This document shows, piece after piece, positions 46,323-54,653 of a stretch of DNA of 64,000 bases; the stretch's first letter is position 1; each line of letters begins with the position of its first letter. The stretch comes from JBLZUR01 sp048565625. GTDB taxonomy: Bacteria > Pseudomonadota > Alphaproteobacteria > Sphingomonadales > Sphingomonadaceae. The notes under the pieces are model-generated. The model had not been told where the DNA came from and searched no databases. It saw only the letters and a program-made list of their open reading frames with translations. A program made the translations under genes and the position numbers. The stretch spans positions 558,001-622,000 of the forward strand of contig NZ_JBLZUR010000002.1 in assembly GCF_048565625.1 (NCBI RefSeq). The letters are read 5' to 3'.

Positions 46323-48029
46323 ATGAAAATGCCGCGCCCGATGATCGCGATCGCCGCCGCCTTGCTCGCCAGCGTTCCCGCCGCCGCCCTCGCCGCACCG
46401 AACTGGCAAAGCTTTGTGGACGAGACGCTGGAAAGCTTCTTCAGGATCGAACCGTCGAACGCGGTCAATCTCGGCCGGCACGAGTTCGACGGCAAGCTGC
46501 CCGACTGGAGCGATGCCGGGCTCAAGGCCGAGATCGCGTTCTTCAAGGACGTTCAGGCCAAGGCGAAGACCTTCGACGACCGCTCTCTGACGCCGGAGCA
46601 GCGGCTGGAGCGCGACTACCTGATCGTCATGATGTCGGGCTTGCAGTTCTGGATGGAGGACGCCGATCAGCCGCACACCAACCCGGCCTATTACCTGAAC
46701 TGGATCAGCCCCAGCATCTACGCGACCCGCCCCTATGCGCCGCCGGCCGAACGGATGAAGGCGATGACGATTTGGGCCGACAACGTCCCCGCCGCCATCG
46801 CCAACATCCGCCGCAACCTGAAGACGCCCATGCCGGTCAGCTTCGTCGACTATGGCGTATCGGCCTATGGCGGCTTCGCGGAATATCTGAGCGGTCCCGA
46901 TGCCCGCGCGCCCTTTGCCGAGGTCAAGGACGCCGCCGCCAAGGCAAAGTTCGAGGCGTCGCTCACCAAGGCCGCCGCCGCCTTCAAGGGCCTGAGCGAC
47001 TGGATCGAAAGCCAGCGCGCGACCGCCAACAAGACCGGCTTCGTCCTCGGTGCCGACCGCTTCGCTCGGATGCTCAAGGCGACCGAACTGGTCGACACCC
47101 CGCTCGACGAGCTGGAGCGGATCGGCCGCGCCGACCTCGCCCGGAACCAGGCCGCGCTGAAGGACGCCTGCGCCCAATACGCGCCCCGCCAGACCATCGA
47201 GGCGTGCATGGCCAAGGTCAACGCCGACAAGCCGCAGGGTGGCCCGGTCGAGGGCGCCCGTGCCCAGCTCGCCGGCCTCAAGCAGTTCATCATCGACCGG
47301 AAGCTGGTGACCGTCCCCGGCACCGAGGAGGCGCTGGTTGACGAGGCCCCCGCCTATAATCGCCAGAACTTCGCCTATATCGAGATCCCCGGTCCGTACG
47401 AGAAGGGCCTGCCCTCCACCTACTACATCGCCCCGCCGGACCCGAGCTGGTCGAAGGAGGTGCAGGACGGCTTCGTGCCCGGCAAGGCCGACCTGCTGTT
47501 CACCTCGGTGCATGAGGTCTGGCCCGGCCACTTCCTCCAGTTTCTCCACGCCAACCGCGTGAAGTCGAAGGTCGGTCGCGTCTTCGTCGGCTACGCCTAT
47601 GCCGAGGGCTGGGGCCATTATACCGAGGAGATGATGTGGGAGGCGGGCCTCGACGCCGGCAGTCCCGAGACGCATATCGGCCAGCTCTCGAACGCGCTGC
47701 TCCGCAACTGCCGCTACCTCTCGGCGATCGGCCTTCACGCGCGGGGCATGACGCAGGAACAGTCATACGACATGTTCCGCACCCAATGTTATCAGGACGA
47801 GGGCAATGCGCGGCAGCAGGCGGCGCGCGGCACCTACGACCCCGCCTATCTCAACTACACGCTCGGCAAGCTGATGATCCGCAAGCTCCGCGAAGACTGG
47901 ACGGCGAGCCGCGGCGGCCAGAAGGCGTGGCGCGACTTCCACGACGCCTGTCTCAGCTTCGGCGGCCCTCCGATCCCACTCGTCCGCCAGTCAATGCTGG
48001 GCGAGGAAAAGCCCAAGTCTGCGTTCTGA
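46323..48029 (+). CDS. DUF885-family secreted protein (metallopeptidase-like)
   Basis: 568 residues from the Met at 46323, which opens a signal peptide (IAIAAALLASVPAAALA). The body matches DUF885 proteins. The C-terminal part has TSVHEVWPGHFLQF (His-Glu-x4-His) and YAEGWGHYTEEM, resembling a zinc site of the M32-like kind. It is probably a periplasmic peptidase, though no substrate is known. An in-frame Met at 46293 is the alternative start. Confidence 0.85.
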   Translation: MKMPRPMIAIAAALLASVPAAALAAPNWQSFVDETLESFFRIEPSNAVNLGRHEFDGKLPDWSDAGLKAEIAFFKDVQAKAKTFDDRSLTPEQRLERDYLIVMMSGLQFWMEDADQPHTNPAYYLNWISPSIYATRPYAPPAERMKAMTIWADNVPAAIANIRRNLKTPMPVSFVDYGVSAYGGFAEYLSGPDARAPFAEVKDAAAKAKFEASLTKAAAAFKGLSDWIESQRATANKTGFVLGADRFARMLKATELVDTPLDELERIGRADLARNQAALKDACAQYAPRQTIEACMAKVNADKPQGGPVEGARAQLAGLKQFIIDRKLVTVPGTEEALVDEAPAYNRQNFAYIEIPGPYEKGLPSTYYIAPPDPSWSKEVQDGFVPGKADLLFTSVHEVWPGHFLQFLHANRVKSKVGRVFVGYAYAEGWGHYTEEMMWEAGLDAGSPETHIGQLSNALLRNCRYLSAIGLHARGMTQEQSYDMFRTQCYQDEGNARQQAARGTYDPAYLNYTLGKLMIRKLREDWTASRGGQKAWRDFHDACLSFGGPPIPLVRQSMLGEEKPKSAF

Positions 48030-48034
48030 CCAAA

Positions 48035-48220
48035 TCCTCCCCTGAAAGGGGAGGGGGACCACCGCCGAAAGGCGGTGGTGGAGGGGTAGCGCACCGCGCA
48101 AGACCGGTTCGAGCGTGTAGCGCCGCCTTGACGCGGAGCGGTTAGCTTCAACCGCGGCTTTCGCGGCACCTACCCCTCCACCGCCTGCGGCGGTTCCCCT
48201 CCCCCTCCGGGGGAGGATGC
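48035..48220. repeat. Inverted pair of palindromic repeats
   Basis: The left unit begins CCTCCCCTGAAAGGGGAGG (48037-48055) and continues with a CCACCGCC...GGCGGTGG palindrome and GAGGGGTA. The right unit, ending near 48220, is its mirror: TACCCCTCCACCGCC, GGCGG, then CCCCTCCCCCTCCGGGGGAGG. The two units together form a long inverted repeat around a unique centre. No gene is seen between 48030 and 48225. Confidence 0.8.
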
Positions 48221-48225
48221 TCTCG

Positions 48226-48873
48226 TTACCCCGCCCCGTTCAGCCGCATATCCAGATACCCGTCCACCGACTTCATCAAATCGGGCATCTCATGCTCGAA
48301 GAAGTGGTTCGCGTTCGGGATGGTGTCGTGGTGGATGGTGATGTGCCGCTGCGTGCGGAGCTTATCGACCAGCTTCTGGATGGCGGGCGGCGTCACCACC
48401 TCGTCCTTCTCGCCCTGGATGATGATGCCGGAGGAGGGGCAGGGGGCGAGGAAGGAGAAGTCGTAGAGGTTCGCCGGCGGCACCACCGAAATGAAGCCCT
48501 TGATCTCCGGACGCCGCATCAGGAGCTGCATCCCGATCCACGCGCCGAAGGAATAGCCCGCGATCCAGGTGGTCTGCGCCTCCGGATGGATCGACTGCAC
48601 CCAGTCGAGCGCCGAGGCCGCGTCGGACAGCTCGCCGATGCCGTTGTCAAACACGCCCTGGCTCTTGCCGACTCCCCGGAAGTTGAAGCGGAGGGTCGCG
48701 AAGCCCCGGCGCACGAAGGTCTGGTACATCGCCTGCACGATGCGGTTGTTCATGGTGCCGCCCGCCTGCGGATGCGGGTGGAGGATCATCGCGACCGGCG
48801 CGCGCGGGCGCGGGCCGGGGTTGAAGCGGCCCTCCAAACGTCCTTCGGGTCCGGGGAAGATCACTTCGGGCAT
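48226..48873 (-). CDS. Alpha/beta hydrolase
   Basis: 215 residues from the Met at 48873 (MPEVIFPGPEGRL). It shows LHPHPQAGGTMNN near the N-terminus, FNFRGVGKSQG, the nucleophile elbow AGYSFGAW (Ser), GEKDEVV (Asp) and PNANHFFEH (His). This subgroup of small hydrolases is common in proteobacteria and is of unknown substrate. It diverges from the cysteine desulfurase genes 92 bases away. Confidence 0.86.
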   Translation of the reverse strand: MPEVIFPGPEGRLEGRFNPGPRPRAPVAMILHPHPQAGGTMNNRIVQAMYQTFVRRGFATLRFNFRGVGKSQGVFDNGIGELSDAASALDWVQSIHPEAQTTWIAGYSFGAWIGMQLLMRRPEIKGFISVVPPANLYDFSFLAPCPSSGIIIQGEKDEVVTPPAIQKLVDKLRTQRHITIHHDTIPNANHFFEHEMPDLMKSVDGYLDMRLNGAG

Positions 48874-48965
48874 GTGCGGCTCGCAAAATCTGGGTTGCCC
48901 ACGGCTCGCGCGGGCGGAAGCGCGCCTATATAGAAATGCGAACCGCAATCGCAATCATAACGGAC

Positions 48966-50063
48966 ATGCCCCCTCAGCCGCGCCTCTATCTCGACCATGC
49001 CGCGACGACTCCCGTCCTGCCGGAGGCGCGCGCGGCCATGGCGGAGGCGCTGGTCAAATGGGCCAACCCCTCCAGCCCCCACGCCGAAGGCCGCGCCGCC
49101 CGCGCCGCGCTGGAGGATGCGCGGGGGAGGGTGGCTCGCGCGCTCGATTGGGCGGGCGAGGTCATCTTCACCAGCGGCGCGACCGAGGCTCTCGTGATCG
49201 CATGGGGCCGCGCGAAGCGCCCCAACCGCTGGATGTCCCCGCTGGAACACGACGCCCTCCTTCGCCTCGGCGGCGGGGGTGAGGGGCGTGATGACGCCCT
49301 GATCGCCCAGCAGCATGTCAATAACGAAACCGGCGAGATTTTCGGAACAGGCAACGAGAATCCGTTCGTGCTGAGCGAAGTCGAAGCACGGGCAACAAGC
49401 GACGACGTCAGTTCCCCGTCCCTCGACTACGCTCAGGACGAACGAGCCTCCCTTGAACCCACATCCCTCCATCTCGCCGACTGCGCCCAATCCGCCGGCA
49501 AGCTCCCGCTGCCACAAGCCGACCTCATCGCCATCTCCGGCCACAAGCTCGGCGCGCCCCCCGGTACTGGCGCGCTCCTCGTCCGCGACTTCGCCATGCT
49601 GGACGCCACCGGCGGCCAGGAACGCGGCTATCGCGGCGGGACCGAGAACCTCCCCGCCGCCATTGCGCTCGCCACCGCGCTCGAAGCCCCGCGCGACTGG
49701 TTCGATATGATGCCCGCCCTCCGCGCCCGCCTCGAAGATGGCATTCGCGCCGAAGGCGGCGTGGTCGTCGCCGAAGACCGCCCCCGCATCCCTACCATCG
49801 GCAGCTACCGCCTTCCCGGCATGGCGGCGACCACCCAGCTCATCCGCCTCGACCTCGCCGGCATCGCGGTCTCAGCCGGCAGCGCCTGTTCCTCCGGCAG
49901 CATGAAGCCCAGCCACGTCCTCGCCGCCATGGGCTGGCCGGAGGAGGAGGCGCGCGAGGTGATCCGCGTCAGCTTCGGCCGCGACACCGACGCCGCCGCC
50001 ATCGACCGCTTCCTCGATGTCTGGTCGAAGATGGCCCGCGAAGCGCGGAGCCGCGCCGCATGA
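48966..50063 (+). CDS. Cysteine desulfurase (NifS/IscS-like) with internal repeat
   Basis: PLP enzyme releasing sulfur from cysteine for Fe-S or tRNA thiolation. The Met at 48966 gives 365 residues. Motifs: YLDHAATTP, SGATEA, the PLP lysine in ISGHKLGAP, and the active-site loop SAGSACSSGS with the catalytic Cys. An insert of about 35 residues (near 131-164, with VLSEVEA and LDYAQDER) lies between VNNETG and LADCAQSAGK and is encoded by a palindromic repeat. The stop overlaps the second desulfurase start (ATGA). Confidence 0.9.
   Translation: MPPQPRLYLDHAATTPVLPEARAAMAEALVKWANPSSPHAEGRAARAALEDARGRVARALDWAGEVIFTSGATEALVIAWGRAKRPNRWMSPLEHDALLRLGGGGEGRDDALIAQQHVNNETGEIFGTGNENPFVLSEVEARATSDDVSSPSLDYAQDERASLEPTSLHLADCAQSAGKLPLPQADLIAISGHKLGAPPGTGALLVRDFAMLDATGGQERGYRGGTENLPAAIALATALEAPRDWFDMMPALRARLEDGIRAEGGVVVAEDRPRIPTIGSYRLPGMAATTQLIRLDLAGIAVSAGSACSSGSMKPSHVLAAMGWPEEEAREVIRVSFGRDTDAAAIDRFLDVWSKMAREARSRAA
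49362..49444. repeat. Palindromic repeat inserted in a desulfurase gene
   Basis: CCGTTCGTGCTGAGCGAAGT at the left (from 49362) and the mirror GACTACGCTCAGGACGAACG at the right (to 49444) form imperfect inverted arms. The same family appears as CCGTTCGCCCTGAGCC repeats at 54.4 and 54.6 kb. The frame stays open through it. Confidence 0.75.
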
Positions 50064-51166
50064 TCTACCTAGACTACCAGGCGACCACCCCCCTCGCGCC
50101 CGAGGCGCGGGCCGCGATGCTCCCCTTCCTCGACGACAAGTTCGCCAACCCTCACAGCCCCCACAAGCTCGGCCGCGAGGCCGCCGCCACCGTCGAACTC
50201 GCGCGTGACCGCGTGGCCAGCCTCTTCGCTCCCGCCGGCCGCATCCACTTCACCAGCGGCGCGACCGAGGCGTTGAACTGGGCGATCAAGGGCGCGCTTG
50301 CCGCAGCACCGCCAAACCGCCGCAAGATCGTCACCCCCGCAACCGAACACGCCGCCGTCCTCGACACCGTTGCCGCACTCGATGCCGAGGTCGTGATCCT
50401 CCCCGTCAACCACGCCGGCCTGGTCGATTTCGACGCGGCGGAGGATGCCATCGATGACCGTACCGCCCTGGTCGCGGCGATGCTCGTCAACAACGAGATC
50501 GGCGTCATCCAGCCGGTCGAGGCGCTCGCCCGCTTGGCGCACGACGCCTGCGCGCTGATGCTCTGCGACGCCGTGCAAGGCTACGGCCGCCTCGACCTGC
50601 CGACCGACGCCTGCGACCTCATCGCCATCTCCGCCCACAAGATCCACGGCCCGAAAGGCATCGGCGCACTCTGGATCCGCGACGGCGTGACAATCGCTCC
50701 GCTCCTCCACGGCGGCGGGCAGGAGGGGGGCGTCCGCTCCGGCACGCTCGCCCCGATGCTCTGCGCAGGCTTTGGTGCGGCGGCACAGGTCGCGGGCGAG
50801 CGTTCCGTCATCAACGCCGCCCATACCGACACTCTCTGGCGCCGCTTCCGCGAGGCGCTGGGCGACGAATGGACCCTCAACGGCGCGGAACTCCCCCGCT
50901 ATCCCGGCAACCTCAACGTCCGACGTGAGGGTCTCGACGCCGCCCGCCTGATCTCCGAACTGCGCGACATCGCCTTTTCCGCCGGCTCGGCCTGCGCCAG
51001 CGGCTCGGGCCGAACCAGCCACGTCCTCCGCGCCATCGGCCTCACCGACCGGCAGGCCCGCGCCAGCATCCGGCTCGGCTTCGGCCGCTACACGACGGAG
51101 GAGGAGATCGACACCGCCGCCCGCCTCATCAACGAGGCCGCCCATCGCCAGCAGGCCTTCGCATGA
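50060..51166 (+). CDS. Second cysteine desulfurase (IscS-like)
   Basis: 368 residues. Motifs: IYLDYQATTPLAP, SGATEALNWAI, AMLVNNEIG, DAVQGYGRL, the PLP lysine in ISAHKIHGPKG, and the catalytic cysteine in SAGSACASGSGRTSH. It is coupled to the first desulfurase and to a ferredoxin gene (overlap at 51163). Two tandem desulfurases suggest division of labour, for example Fe-S assembly and another sulfur pathway. Confidence 0.92.
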   Translation: MIYLDYQATTPLAPEARAAMLPFLDDKFANPHSPHKLGREAAATVELARDRVASLFAPAGRIHFTSGATEALNWAIKGALAAAPPNRRKIVTPATEHAAVLDTVAALDAEVVILPVNHAGLVDFDAAEDAIDDRTALVAAMLVNNEIGVIQPVEALARLAHDACALMLCDAVQGYGRLDLPTDACDLIAISAHKIHGPKGIGALWIRDGVTIAPLLHGGGQEGGVRSGTLAPMLCAGFGAAAQVAGERSVINAAHTDTLWRRFREALGDEWTLNGAELPRYPGNLNVRREGLDAARLISELRDIAFSAGSACASGSGRTSHVLRAIGLTDRQARASIRLGFGRYTTEEEIDTAARLINEAAHRQQAFA

Positions 51167-51498
51167 CCATCGCCGTCCGCTTCATCGCCGCCGACGGCAA
51201 GGCGGAGGTCGCCGTCGCGGCGGAGGAGGGCGCGCGCCTCCTCGACGTCGCCCAGGCCGCCGATCAGCCGCTCGAAGGCACCTGCGAAGGTCAGATGGCC
51301 TGCTCCACCTGCCACGTTATCGTCGACGCCGCCGATTTCGCGAAGCTCCCCCGCGCCAGCGAGATGGAGGACGACCTCCTCGACCTCGCTCCCCATGTCA
51401 CCCGCACCTCGCGCCTCGCCTGCCAGATCGTGCTGACCGGCCTCGACAGCCTCACCGTCCGCCTGCCGCCCACCAGTCGCGACATCGCCCGCCGCTAA
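51163..51498 (+). CDS. 2Fe-2S ferredoxin
   Basis: 111-residue adrenodoxin-type ferredoxin. The cluster ligands are visible as CEGQMACSTC (three cysteines) with a fourth in LACQIV. The C-terminus ends TVRLPPTSRDIARR, like isc-type Fdx proteins. The start overlaps the second desulfurase stop (ATGA), tying it to Fe-S assembly as an electron donor. Confidence 0.93.
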   Translation: MTIAVRFIAADGKAEVAVAAEEGARLLDVAQAADQPLEGTCEGQMACSTCHVIVDAADFAKLPRASEMEDDLLDLAPHVTRTSRLACQIVLTGLDSLTVRLPPTSRDIARR

Positions 51499-51549
51499 GC
51501 CGTGATCCCTTTCCATTCCCATGCGTTCGGCGGGTGAAGGAGAAGGATC

Positions 51550-51750
51550 ATGGCACGAGACGGCGTGGAATCGGGCGGCGGGCGCACCGGCGGCGGCGAA
51601 AGCGGCGGCGGCGCGCTCAAGGACAAGGATCAGGTGAAGGGCAAGGGCGACTTCGGCCCGCGCGGCGGCCAGAGCGACATCACCTATCACGGCCCCGGCG
51701 GCGAACCCGATCCCGACAAGGACAACCCCAACGGCGTCACCAAGAGCTGA
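51550..51750 (+). CDS. Small glycine-rich hypothetical protein
   Basis: 66 residues, rich in glycine and charged residues, with GGGRTGGGESGGG and a PGGEPDPDKDNPNG tail; no hydrophobic segment. It is probably disordered. GAAGGAGAAGGATC just upstream of the ATG offers a good ribosome site. No family is recognised with confidence. Confidence 0.6.
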   Translation: MARDGVESGGGRTGGGESGGGALKDKDQVKGKGDFGPRGGQSDITYHGPGGEPDPDKDNPNGVTKS

Positions 51751-51807
51751 TCGCCGGCAGGGTCGCGACGGCTTGCCCTTCGCGGCCCTTTCCACCATAT
51801 GCGCGCC

Positions 51808-51900
51808 CGGAAGTCGGGCGGACGGTGCCGTCGCCAACCTGGTCAGGACCGGAAGGTAGCAGCCACAACGATTTCGCCCCGGGTCGTTCCGGCTTCCACC
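51808..51900 (+). ncRNA. ffs: Signal recognition particle RNA (4.5S-type)
   Basis: The conserved SRP core is seen as GGTCAGGACCGGAAGGTAGC (51841-51860) followed by AGCC, i.e. the symmetric loop and GGAA tetraloop of the Ffh-binding helix. Flanking arms, GGAAGTCGGGCGG on the left and CGTTCCGGCTTCC on the right, pair to close the hairpin. Its location directly upstream of dnaX is a common arrangement. Ends are approximate. Confidence 0.88.
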
Positions 51901-51932
51901 TCCGACAGCTCAACACGCACCTTCCCCCTCCC

Positions 51933-52068
51933 ATCCTCCCCCGCCAGGGGGAGGTGGCGCCGAAGGCGACGGAGGGGGAGGACGGCGGCACACCTCATTC
52001 AGCGGACATTCCTGTCCTCCCCCTTCGTCAGGCTGCGCCTGCCACCTCCCCCTGGCGGGGGAGGATGA
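51933..52068. repeat. Inverted pair of palindromic repeats upstream of dnaX
   Basis: Left unit: ATCCTCCCCCGCCAGGGGGAGG followed by TGGCGCCGAAGGCGAC. Right unit (ending near 52068) is its mirror with CCACCTCCCCCTGGCGGGGGAGG. It is a variant of the family at 48 kb. The stretch from 51751 to 52149 holds only the SRP RNA and this repeat. Confidence 0.8.
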
Positions 52069-52149
52069 CCACTAAAAGCGCCCAAACACCCTGTCCTACA
52101 GCCCCGTCGCCGTGCCATAATCCCCGCATGACCGCCGCGTCCCGCCACC

Positions 52150-53844
52150 ATGTCTGATCTCGGCTTCGACCTCGGCGAGCCGCCCCAGCCGCCACCACCT
52201 GCCCCCCAGCCGGTCGTGCAGGCCCCCGCCTACCGCGTCCTCGCCCGCAAATACCGCCCGCAGAGCTTCGCCGAGCTGATCGGGCAGGATGCGATGGTGA
52301 CGACGCTCGCCAACGCCATCCGCCGCGGTCGCCTCGCCCATGCCTTCCTGCTGACCGGCGTGCGCGGCGTCGGCAAGACCTCGACCGCCCGCCTGATCGC
52401 CAAGGCGCTCAACTGCATCGGCCCGGACGGGCAGGGCGGTCCCACCATCAACCCCTGCGGCGAATGCGAGCCGTGCAAGGCCATCGCCGAGGGCCGCCAT
52501 ATCGACGTGGTGGAGATGGACGCCGCGTCCCATACCGGCGTCGACGACGTGCGGGAGATCATCGAGGCGGTGCGCTACGCCGCCGTCTCCGCGCGCTTCA
52601 AGGTCTACATCATCGACGAAGTCCACATGCTGTCGAAGAACGCGTTCAACGCGCTGCTGAAGACGCTTGAGGAGCCGCCGCCCCACGTCAAATTCCTGTT
52701 CGCCACGACCGAGGTGAACAAGGTCCCCGTCACCGTCCTCTCCCGCTGCCAGCGTTTCGACCTGCGCCGCATCCCCGCCGACAAGCTCGCCGGCCATTTC
52801 GCCCATGTCGTCCAGCTGGAAGGCGTCGAGGCGGAGGAGGAGGCGCTCGCCCTCATCGCCCGCGCGGCCGAGGGCTCGGCGCGCGACGGCCTGTCGATCC
52901 TCGATCAGGCGATCGCCCACGGCACCGGCGGGGTCACCGCCGGGCAAGTCCGCGAGATGCTCGGCCTGTCGGATCGCGGCGCGGTGCGCGATCTCTTCGC
53001 GCTCCTCCTCTCCGGCGATGCCCCCGCCGTGCTCGCCGCCGTGCGCGGCCAGTACGATCTTGGGGTCGAGCCCGCCTCACTGATCCGCGGCCTCCTCGAA
53101 ACCGTCCACGGCATCACCCGCGCCAAGGCCGGCGGCGCGCCCGATCCCGCGCAATCCGCCGAGGAGCGGGAGGCGTTCGGCGACTGGGCCAGCCGCCTCG
53201 GCCACGCCTCGCTCCACCGCTTCTGGCAGCTGCTGCTGAAGGGTCTGGAGGAGGTCGACCGCGCCGCCATGCCGATCGAGGCGGCGGAAATGGCGTTGCT
53301 CCGGGTCGTCCACGCCGCCGACATGCCCGATCCAGGCGAGCTGCTGCGCCGCCTCCAATCCGGTGATTCCGGCGGTGACGTAGCGCAAACTTCGCAAACT
53401 TCCGACGCGTCACCCGCCGCAACTTCGAGCTCCGCGCCAGCCGCAACTTCCGCAACTTCCGCGCTCCCGGCCAGCATGGCCGAGATCGACGCCCTGCTGG
53501 AAAAGGCCGGCAAGCCCCGCCTCGCCCAGCAGCTCCACGACTGGTGCGGCGTCATCCGCTTCGCCCCGCCCGAACTGGTCCTCCGCCCCGAACGCCCGCT
53601 GGAGGGCGATTTCACCAAGGAACTCGCCGCCACGCTGAAGGCGGTCACCGGCGCGGCATGGACGGTGACCTTGGGGGAGGGGGCGGCCGAACCCTCGCTC
53701 CTCCGCCAGGCGCAGGCGCGCGAACAGGAGGATGAGACGCGGGTGCGCGACATGCCTGCCGTCAAGGCAGCACTTGATGCGTTTCCCGAAGCAAAGCTGG
53801 TCGGCTATGGCGTCGCCGGCAAGGAATGGAGAAATCTGTCGTGA
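52150..53844 (+). CDS. dnaX: DNA polymerase III tau/gamma subunit
   Basis: Clamp-loader ATPase, 564 residues. Walker A is GVRGVGKT (70-77). The zinc module has Cys89, Cys103, Cys106 and Cys109. Walker B is DEVH (156-159), and LSRCQRF is the SRC motif. A Ser/Thr/Ala-rich linker near residues 410-440 separates the ATPase from the C-terminal polymerase-binding part. No A-rich slippery site is seen, so a frameshift-made gamma is not obvious. It overlaps ybaB by 4 bases. Confidence 0.96.
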   Translation: MSDLGFDLGEPPQPPPPAPQPVVQAPAYRVLARKYRPQSFAELIGQDAMVTTLANAIRRGRLAHAFLLTGVRGVGKTSTARLIAKALNCIGPDGQGGPTINPCGECEPCKAIAEGRHIDVVEMDAASHTGVDDVREIIEAVRYAAVSARFKVYIIDEVHMLSKNAFNALLKTLEEPPPHVKFLFATTEVNKVPVTVLSRCQRFDLRRIPADKLAGHFAHVVQLEGVEAEEEALALIARAAEGSARDGLSILDQAIAHGTGGVTAGQVREMLGLSDRGAVRDLFALLLSGDAPAVLAAVRGQYDLGVEPASLIRGLLETVHGITRAKAGGAPDPAQSAEEREAFGDWASRLGHASLHRFWQLLLKGLEEVDRAAMPIEAAEMALLRVVHAADMPDPGELLRRLQSGDSGGDVAQTSQTSDASPAATSSSAPAATSATSALPASMAEIDALLEKAGKPRLAQQLHDWCGVIRFAPPELVLRPERPLEGDFTKELAATLKAVTGAAWTVTLGEGAAEPSLLRQAQAREQEDETRVRDMPAVKAALDAFPEAKLVGYGVAGKEWRNLS

Positions 53845-54170
53845 AGGACCTCAACGACTTCCTCAAGGCCGCGCAGGAAGCGGCCCAGAACGTCCAGGCG
53901 GAGATGTCGAAGGCGCAGGCCAATCTCGACGTCATCGAGGTGGAGGGCGCGTCCGGCGGCGGCCTCGTCAAGATCAAGGCCTCGGCCAAGGGCCGCATCA
54001 TCGCCGTCGACATCGACCCCTCGCTCCTCCAGCCCTCCGAAAAGCAGATGCTGGAAGACCTCATCGCCGCCGCCTTCAACGACGCCCGCAAGAAGGCCGA
54101 TCAGGTCAGCGAACAGGAAATGGGCAAGATGACCGCGATGCTCCCGCCGGGCTTCAAGCTGCCGTTCTGA
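53841..54170 (+). CDS. ybaB: YbaB/EbfC nucleoid-associated protein
   Basis: 109 residues from the GTG at 53841, which overlaps the dnaX stop as GTGA. The sequence shows the YbaB pattern: helical N-terminus with AQANLDVIEVEGASGGGLVKI, then IDPSLL and MLEDLIAAAFNDARKKA. It is a small DNA-binding dimer; the dnaX-ybaB order is widely conserved. Confidence 0.95.
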   Translation: MKDLNDFLKAAQEAAQNVQAEMSKAQANLDVIEVEGASGGGLVKIKASAKGRIIAVDIDPSLLQPSEKQMLEDLIAAAFNDARKKADQVSEQEMGKMTAMLPPGFKLPF

Positions 54171-54180
54171 CCACCAACGC

Positions 54181-54291
54181 CCGTCATCCCCGCGCAGGCG
54201 GGGATCCACCGACCCGCATCCCGGCCGGTAACCAGTTGACAGCGTTCGGTCAGTAACGTCGGTGGACCCCGGAACACGTCCGGGGTGACGG
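54181..54291. repeat. Palindromic repeat, CCGTCATCCC type
   Basis: CCGTCATCCCCGCGCAGGCGG with GGATCCACCGAC at the left is mirrored by GTCGGTGGACCCCGG with CCGGGGTGACGG at the right, so the two halves form an inverted repeat of about 30 bp per arm. Confidence 0.75.
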
Positions 54292-54360
54292 CAAGGGGAA
54301 CGCGGCAGCGTGCGCATAGCCTATCTCACCACGGCCAAACTCCGCGCGGTCACCCCCCGT

Positions 54361-54434
54361 CCGTTCGCCCTGAGCCTGTCGAAGGGCCAGCAAACACCGT
54401 CGCGCTGGCGCTTCGACAGGCTCAGCGCGAACGG
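54361..54434. repeat. Palindromic repeat, CCGTTCGCCCTGAGCC type, copy 1
   Basis: The left arm begins CCGTTCGCCCTGAGCCTGTC at 54361 and the right arm ends CTCAGCGCGAACGG at 54434. The arms pair over about 24 bases (GAAG / CTTC at the inner ends) around a loop of roughly 25 bases. Confidence 0.82.
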
Positions 54435-54546
54435 AGGGGGAGGTGGGATCGCAGGTACAGCGGTGCACATGGCTCATCTCAGCCTCCGCCTCATTCACCG
54501 CCAACCCCGCGCGGTCCAACCCGGCCACCTAAACGCCACCCCCACG

Positions 54547-54619
54547 CCGTTCGCCCTGAGCCTGTCGAAGGGCCAGAGAACACCGCAACGCTGGCGCTTC
54601 GACAAGCTCAGCGCGAACG
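54547..54619. repeat. Palindromic repeat, CCGTTCGCCCTGAGCC type, copy 2
   Basis: Second copy of the repeat at 54361, same orientation, same loop region (GGCCAGAGAACACCG), with one mismatch in the right arm (CGACAAGCTCAGCG). Confidence 0.82.
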
Positions 54620-54653
54620 CATCCAAGGGTGAGACAAGCCGGGGATCACAACC

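Larger units (their letters stand above)
54171..54653. repeat. Repeat cluster between ybaB and a glycosyltransferase
   Basis: No intact gene is supported here. It holds three palindromic repeats (54181-54291, 54361-54434 and 54547-54619). Two partial copies of the following gene's start are seen: GTGCGCATAGCC at about 54310, and a decayed version at about 54464. Details are in the findings. Confidence 0.75.

Noticed and set aside
52150..53844. Programmed frameshift in dnaX
   Set aside because: No A-rich slippery sequence is visible before the Ser/Thr/Ala linker. The GCAACTTC-type repeats there read as an ordinary linker.
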